Positions 59,531-64,000 of a DNA stretch of 64,000 nucleotides are shown here, piece by piece. The position numbers and the translations under genes were made by a program. The notes beneath the pieces were generated by a model, which saw only the letters and a list, made by a program, of their open reading frames with translations, ran no database searches and was not told where the DNA came from. Each line of letters opens with the position of its first letter. Positions within the stretch are counted from its first letter, which is position 1. Source of the stretch: Deltaproteobacteria bacterium (lineage in GTDB: Bacteria > Myxococcota_A > UBA9160 > UBA6930); assembly GCA_028817435.1 (NCBI GenBank), contig JAPPPQ010000017.1, forward strand, positions 248,001 through 312,000, read 5' to 3'.

Positions 59531-60882
59531 CCCGTCTCGCGCTCGGCCAGCGTGAAGGGAATCCGCTCGCCGCCGCCATCGCCCTCCTGCTGCTCCATCT
59601 GCAGATAGCGCTCAAAGGTGCGCTTCTCTTTGGGCAAAAACCGCTCGCTCTGATCGCCGGAAGGCCAGCCGCGCTTGTGGGCGTAGCGGTCCTGCTTGCT
59701 GCGAAGCTGGGATAGCGCTTCATTGGCCTCGTAAACAATCCCTTCGCGGCGCTGGCGGCGCCATGCTTCGTATTCTCCCAGCGTGCTGAAGCAATTGACG
59801 ATTCTCGCCGCGGCCTTGGAGTGAATCCCCGCAAAGCCGAAATGGAAGTTCACCCACGCCGAAATCAGCTGCAGCGCGCAAAACAACACGGCGAGCAACA
59901 GAAAGGTGTCGCTGTGCGCGCGCCATTCCGGCGTCTCCGCCGCCGATGCGGCCAGCGGGGCGCTGGCGTCCGGCGCGGCGGGGACGGGCGCGGCTACGGG
60001 CGCGCCCGAGTTGTCCTGCACCAGGCCCTCGGTTTCCACCGGCTGCGCCTGCTCCACGCGCTGCTGCTCGTAGGTGTGCTGGCGAATCGAGTAGCCCTCG
60101 TAAGCCAGAAACACAATGAAGGCGAGGCAGGCCGCCAGCCAGCCCGGAAATCCCGCGGTGAAGTGCCTGTTGCCGCGGATGCGCCGGGTCATCTGGTGAT
60201 AGGCGGGGTGCTCGTCATCGTAGCCGTCCTCGTCAATCTCAATATCGCGCTTGTCTTCCGGGCACAGGGGAAAGCGGCGGTCATCGCTCTCCCACTTCTC
60301 CCGGGCCGAACTTACCAAACGGCGCAGGTGCCATTCTTTGCCGGCCTGATGCGTCAAAAACATCAACACCGCAGCCAGCAAGGTGCCGATAATGAACGCG
60401 CCGCCGGTCTGAATGGCCTCGCTGCTGCCGGGCACCGTGTAGCCGGAAACCACCAGCGCGAGAATCAACGCTTCGACGGCGATGAGAGCCAAAATGCCAA
60501 AGGTGCTGAGCGCGCCGAGCTCTTTGCGCCCGGCTTCCCCCGCTTTGCGCAGATAGCTCCGCGCATTGCTGTAAGACTCGGGGGTGAGCAATCCGCTGCT
60601 TTCGCAAATTTTGCGGAACTGCGAGCAGATGCGAACTTCCACTGTGGGCCACAGCGTTTCGTCCGGCATCATGTGCAGGCGCAGGGGGTGCTTGCGCGCG
60701 AGCCTCGAGGTCAGCCCGGCCCAGGGGAAGCGGCAGCGCAACAGCATCCACTGCAGCTTCAGCGCTTCCCGAATCCGGTAGTTGCGCCAGGCCGCCCGCG
60801 CAATCAGCGCAAAGGCCACAAGGGACAACACCAGCAGCACATTCCCGATCACTCCCCAATTGGCCGAAATCCACTCGCTCAT
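59527..60882 (-). CDS. Unknown inner-membrane protein with five predicted helices
   Basis: 451 residues, ATG 60882 with AAGGAG upstream. Helices near 9-31, 122-150, 160-180, 245-265 and 330-355; between the third and fourth lies a cytoplasmic-looking charged loop rich in Asp/Glu (DIEIDEDGYDDEHPAYHQ), and between the fourth and fifth an Ala/Pro-rich stretch. The C-terminal 100 residues are charged and helical. I do not recognise the family. It overlaps the convergent MAPEG gene by 4 bases. Confidence 0.75.
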   Translation of the reverse strand: MSEWISANWGVIGNVLLVLSLVAFALIARAAWRNYRIREALKLQWMLLRCRFPWAGLTSRLARKHPLRLHMMPDETLWPTVEVRICSQFRKICESSGLLTPESYSNARSYLRKAGEAGRKELGALSTFGILALIAVEALILALVVSGYTVPGSSEAIQTGGAFIIGTLLAAVLMFLTHQAGKEWHLRRLVSSAREKWESDDRRFPLCPEDKRDIEIDEDGYDDEHPAYHQMTRRIRGNRHFTAGFPGWLAACLAFIVFLAYEGYSIRQHTYEQQRVEQAQPVETEGLVQDNSGAPVAAPVPAAPDASAPLAASAAETPEWRAHSDTFLLLAVLFCALQLISAWVNFHFGFAGIHSKAAARIVNCFSTLGEYEAWRRQRREGIVYEANEALSQLRSKQDRYAHKRGWPSGDQSERFLPKEKRTFERYLQMEQQEGDGGGERIPFTLAERETG

Positions 60883-60969
60883 TGTTGCCGCTCCTTTTCC
60901 CCAGGCCCGAATTCACCCCAGCGGCGGGCGCGCGTCAAGCCCCCTGGCAAACCGCCCGGCAGGGCCGGC

Positions 60970-62115
60970 TCAGGCCCCTGCACGGGCGCTGGCGCCGCCG
61001 CCCTTCCCGCCGCCGCCGCTTTCCCCGCCGGAAGACAGGCGCGTCAAAGCCCAGCGGGCGTGGTCGGCGAGCATGGGGTCGGGGCCGCGGGCGTGGCGGC
61101 GCAGGGCGGGGGCGTGCGATGGATCGCGGCTGTTGCCGGCGGCGATGAGGGCGTTGCGCATAAGGCCGCGGAACTTGGCGCGGCGCAGGGCGCTTTTGCG
61201 GGTGGCGTTGCGCCATGCGTCCTCGTCCAGCGAGAGCAGCCAGGCCAGGCTGGCGCTGCGCCAGGGGGCGCGGGGCGCAAGGCGGGCGCGCAGGCCGTGG
61301 GGATCGGCCAGCACGGGCAGCCGCGCCGGGCGGTTCCAGGGGCAGACTTCCTGGCAAATATCGCAGCCGAAGAGCCAATCGCCCTGCGGCGCGCGCAGCG
61401 GCTCGGGGGTGGCGCCGCGCAGCTCGATGGTGGTGTAGGCCAGGCAGCGGCTGGCATCGAGCTGATAGGGCGCGGGGAAGGCATCGGTGGGACAGGCGTC
61501 CAGACAGGCGCGGCAACTGCCGCAGTGGTCGGTCTCCTGCGCATCGTGGGGCAGCGCCAGGTCGGTCAGCACCACCCCCAAAAACACATAGGAGCCGAGT
61601 CGGCGGTGCAGCAGGCAGGTGTTTTTGCCAATCCAGCCCAGGCCGGCCTGGGCCGCCAGCGAGCGCTCCAGCAGCGGCCCCGTATCCACATAGCCGCGCA
61701 GCCGCACCGGCTGCGGCGCAAGCAGCGCCTCAATGGCCGATTCGTAGGCCCGCAGCCGGTCGCCGAGCACGGCGTGATAGTCCTCGCCGCCGGCATAGCG
61801 GGCAATGCGCAGGCCGGGCGCAGCGCCCTCCTCCGCCTCCGGGCCGTCCGGGCTGCCCGCTTCCGGGCCGGGGGCGTAGCTCAGGGCCACGGCAATGGCG
61901 CTCTGCGCGCCGGGCAGCACGCGGCGCGGATCCAGGCGCTCCTGCGCCCTTCTCTCAATCCAGCCCATTTCGCCGGCGTAGCCCCGCGCCAGCCACTCGC
62001 ACAAAAAAGCGTCCCGGGGGCCGGGCGCGGCGGGGCCGAAGCCCACGGCGTCAAAGCCGAGTGCCGCGCCGAGGCTGCGAAGCTCATCGGCCAGAGACAG
62101 CGCGCCCCGGGACAT
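60970..62115 (-). CDS. queG: Epoxyqueuosine reductase
   Basis: 381 residues. Cobalamin-dependent iron-sulphur enzyme for the last step of queuosine synthesis. Segments: RYAGGEDYHAVLGDRLRA, YVDTGPLLERSLAAQAGLGW, and two 4Fe-4S sets CGSCRACLDACPTDAF and CDICQEVCPWNRPA, which define QueG. A HEAT-like C terminus completes the usual layout. It lies apart from queA-tgt (11.1-13.3 kb). Head to head with the PqqA-like gene. Confidence 0.95.
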   Translation of the reverse strand: MSRGALSLADELRSLGAALGFDAVGFGPAAPGPRDAFLCEWLARGYAGEMGWIERRAQERLDPRRVLPGAQSAIAVALSYAPGPEAGSPDGPEAEEGAAPGLRIARYAGGEDYHAVLGDRLRAYESAIEALLAPQPVRLRGYVDTGPLLERSLAAQAGLGWIGKNTCLLHRRLGSYVFLGVVLTDLALPHDAQETDHCGSCRACLDACPTDAFPAPYQLDASRCLAYTTIELRGATPEPLRAPQGDWLFGCDICQEVCPWNRPARLPVLADPHGLRARLAPRAPWRSASLAWLLSLDEDAWRNATRKSALRRAKFRGLMRNALIAAGNSRDPSHAPALRRHARGPDPMLADHARWALTRLSSGGESGGGGKGGGASARAGA

Positions 62116-62172
62116 CTGCCAATCATACGCAGCTTGTGGCAGGCGCGGGGGGGCGTGCTATACGCAGGGGCC

Positions 62173-62310
62173 ATGGACGCAGACGCAATCGCCCGGGAGG
62201 GCGCAGGGGAAGAGCGCGCGGGGGCTGCCTGGCAGACTCCCACGGCCGAGATGATCTCGCTCTCCTGCGAGCTCTCCGCCTACGCGCCGGACGACGAGCC
62301 GCTCTTCTAG
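62173..62310 (+). CDS. PqqA-like ribosomal precursor peptide (orphan)
   Basis: 45-residue ORF too short for most gene finders. From W20 it reads W-Q-T-P23, then S-C-E33-L-S-A-Y37. In Klebsiella PqqA the pattern is W2-x-x-P5 and E15-x-x-x-Y19; the W-to-E (13), P-to-E (10) and E-to-Y (4) spacings match exactly. In PQQ synthesis the radical-SAM enzyme PqqE joins the Glu and Tyr. Here there is a 19-residue N-terminal extension rich in Ala, Glu and Asp, and an acidic tail after Y37. No pqqB, C, D or E gene is in the window. A TATACG hexamer at 62159 could be its -10. AGGGG lies close to the ATG. Confidence 0.65.
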   Translation: MDADAIAREGAGEERAGAAWQTPTAEMISLSCELSAYAPDDEPLF

Positions 62311-62342
62311 AGAGCACCGCGCCAGCGCGGCTCGGCGAATCT

Positions 62343-62360
62343 CACCGGCGCAGGCCGGTG
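62343..62360 (+). other. 7-bp hairpin between PqqA-like and DUF502 genes
   Basis: CACCGGC, a GCAG loop, GCCGGTG. A perfect short stem with no T-run, so not an obvious intrinsic terminator; may separate or stabilise the two genes' transcripts. Confidence 0.35.
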
Positions 62361-62403
62361 TGCGGGGCGTTGTGTCTGCATCTCCTGAACGGGGCGAACA
62401 GGC

Positions 62404-63105
62404 GTGAAGTTCTGGCGGCGGTTTTATCAGGGCTTGCAGCGCTACTTCGTGGCGGGGCTGCTGGCCTTTGCGCCCATTGGCATCACCCTCTGGGCTACGG
62501 GCTTCATCGTCCGCTGGCTCGACAACCTGCTGCTGCCGCGCCTGCTCAACTCTCTGGAATTCGTGCTGCGCAAAGAAGACCTGCCGGATTTGCCGCTGGT
62601 GGGCGCGCTGTTCACGCTGCTGGTCATTTTGCTGCTGGGTGTGGTGGCCCGGCACCTGTTTGGCTGGGAGATGGTGCGCATTACCGAACGGCTGCTGCGG
62701 CGCGTGCCGGTGGCGCGCAACATCTACGCGGCGGCGCGGCAGCTTCTCGATTCGGTCATGCGCTCCGATCAACAGAGCGCTTTTCGCCGGGTGGTGCGCT
62801 TTGAGTATCCGCGGCGCGGCGTCTATGCCATCGCCTTCACCACCGGGCCGGTGCGGGGCATTGTGCCGGGGCCGGAGGCCCGCAACCTGGTGAATGTCTT
62901 CGTGCCCACCACGCCCAATCCCACTTCGGGCTTTTATCTGCTGGTGCCCGAGGAAGACCTCACCCCGGTGGATATCAGCGTGGAGCAGGCATTCAAGCTG
63001 GTTATGTCGGCGGGGCTGCTTGTGCCGGACGGCGAGGCGCAGCAAAAGCCCCGCGCGCTGCAGCCCGGCGCACCCGCGGCCCTGCCCGCACCGGCGGAGC
63101 ACTGA
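62404..63105 (+). CDS. DUF502 membrane protein
   Basis: 233 residues from GTG 62404. Two N-terminal helices (GLQRYFVAGLLAFAPIGITL and ALFTLLVILLLGVVA) are followed by the family signature RVPVARNIYAAARQLLDSV and a beta-rich part with FTTGPVRGIVPG and VFVPTTPNPTSGFYLLVPEED, which together define DUF502. Role unknown. Tail Gln/Pro/Ala-rich. Its stop overlaps the WS/DGAT start (TGATG). Confidence 0.9.
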   Translation: MKFWRRFYQGLQRYFVAGLLAFAPIGITLWATGFIVRWLDNLLLPRLLNSLEFVLRKEDLPDLPLVGALFTLLVILLLGVVARHLFGWEMVRITERLLRRVPVARNIYAAARQLLDSVMRSDQQSAFRRVVRFEYPRRGVYAIAFTTGPVRGIVPGPEARNLVNVFVPTTPNPTSGFYLLVPEEDLTPVDISVEQAFKLVMSAGLLVPDGEAQQKPRALQPGAPAALPAPAEH

Positions 63106-64000
63106 TGGCGCGCAACTACGAACCCCTCACCGCTCTCGACAACTCCTTCCTGCTGCTGGAGCGCCCCAACGCCTGTATGCATGTGGCCTCCACGGCCATT
63201 CACGATGCGCGGCCGCTGCGCAACGCAGAGGGCGGCATTGACCTGCCGCGCATTCGCCGCGCCATTGCCGGCGTGCTGCACCGCATTCCGCGCTACCGGC
63301 AAAAGCTGGCCTTTGTGCCCATTGACCGCTCTCCCGTGTGGGTGGACGACGAGGGCTTCAACCTCGATTACCACATTCGCCACACCAGCCTGCCGCGCCC
63401 CGGCGACGAGCGGCAGATCAAGCAGCTTTCGGCCCGGGTCATGGCGCAGCGCCTGGACCGCGCGCGCCCGCTCTGGGAGCTGTGGGTGGTGGAGGGGCTG
63501 GCCGGCGACCGCCTCGCCCTCATCAGCAAGACGCACCACTGCATGATAGACGGCGTGTCCGGCGTGGATTTGCTGAATGTGATTTTGTCGCCCCACCCCA
63601 CCGCCGAGATTGTGGAAGCGCCGCCCTTTGCGCCGCGCCCCGCGCCTTCGCCGCTGGAACTGCTGCGCGGAGAACTGCAGCGCCGCACCGCGCGGGGGCT
63701 GCTGGCCTTCCGCAATGCGCGCGCGCTGCTGGGCGAAGCGCGGGATGCGCGGCGCGAAATTCTGGTGCGGCTGCGGGCGGCGGCCGAAACCGTCGGCATT
63801 GCGCTGCGCCCGGCCTCGGCAACGCCGCTGAATCAAAGCGTCGGCCCCCACCGCCGCTTCGATTGGTGGTCGCTGCCGCTGGCCGATCTGAAGCTCGTGC
63901 GCCGCCGCCTGGGCGGCTCGCTCAACGATGTGGTGCTGACCGTGGTCACCGGCGCAGTGCGGCGCTTCTTCGAGTATCGGCGCGTGGATGTGACGGGCCT
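63105..64000 (+). CDS. Wax ester synthase/diacylglycerol acyltransferase, truncated by window edge
   Basis: Frame open from ATG 63105 to the last base; about 298 codons seen. Begins with YEPLTALDNSFLLLERPNACMH. The acyltransferase site is HHCMIDGVSG (HHxxxDG), as in WS/DGAT enzymes that make wax esters or triacylglycerol from acyl-CoA. WELWVVEGL before it is also typical. Family members have about 450-500 residues, so the C-terminal third is outside the window. Coupled to the DUF502 gene. Confidence 0.92.
   Translation, partial: MARNYEPLTALDNSFLLLERPNACMHVASTAIHDARPLRNAEGGIDLPRIRRAIAGVLHRIPRYRQKLAFVPIDRSPVWVDDEGFNLDYHIRHTSLPRPGDERQIKQLSARVMAQRLDRARPLWELWVVEGLAGDRLALISKTHHCMIDGVSGVDLLNVILSPHPTAEIVEAPPFAPRPAPSPLELLRGELQRRTARGLLAFRNARALLGEARDARREILVRLRAAAETVGIALRPASATPLNQSVGPHRRFDWWSLPLADLKLVRRRLGGSLNDVVLTVVTGAVRRFFEYRRVDVTG

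Overview
The window is GC-rich, densely packed chromosomal DNA from a Gram-negative bacterium. lptD, an AMIN-type amidase, a soluble lytic transglycosylase, ihfB, lapA and the order pheA-hisC-tyrA-rpsA-ihfB-lapA point to Pseudomonadota, most likely an uncultured gammaproteobacterial lineage. A TIGR03617-type F420 oxidoreductase, a FYDLN zinc-ribbon protein and a wax ester synthase/DGAT are less usual there, so the exact lineage is open. No rRNA, CRISPR array, transposase or prophage was seen. No gap between genes exceeds about 300 bases.

Layout. 1-14.4 kb: the end of der, an anchored helical-repeat protein, a lower-GC island (1.9-5.0 kb) with a 45-residue-repeat membrane protein, oxidoreductase and redoxin genes, slt, a lipoprotein glycoside hydrolase, queA-tgt and an ROK kinase. 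14.4-22.8 kb: initiator tRNA with its own promoter and terminator, a type IIG-like restriction-modification (RM) gene, rmuC, an F420-type oxidoreductase, a sodium:solute symporter with a small partner, and a DUF368 (PopT-type) protein. 22.2-52.9 kb: one long block read leftwards, mostly with 1-8 base overlaps: small exported protein, ccdA, tlpA-like, lptD, trpE-G-D, RM gene 2, trpF-B-A, pheA, hisC, tyrA, rpsA, ihfB, lapA, mutS, amidase, glnD, xerD, tRNA nucleotidyltransferase, scpA, scpB, rluB-like. 53-64 kb: gdpD, a methyltransferase, a second repeat protein, a methylase-HNH fusion, an exported phosphodiesterase-fold protein, MAPEG, an unknown membrane protein, queG, a PqqA-like peptide gene, DUF502 and the start of a WS/DGAT gene.

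Main points. (1) The trp genes form an aromatic supra-operon with pheA-hisC-tyrA, but trpC is missing. Its usual slot between trpD and trpF holds a 3-kb RM gene whose stop overlaps the trpF start. (2) That gene has a close paralogue at 14.6 kb in the opposite orientation; the two share an identical run of 112 bases, so they form inverted repeats around about 25 kb of core genes. (3) A 45-codon ORF at 62173 matches PqqA in its W-x-x-P and E-x-x-x-Y spacing, with no pqqBCDE in view. (4) Two paralogous proteins with 135-bp tandem repeats have matching promoters placed almost on their start codons, suggesting leaderless transcripts. (5) A single gene fuses a DNA methyltransferase to an HNH nuclease.

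All calls come from reading the sequence and from knowledge of families; no database or structure search was run.
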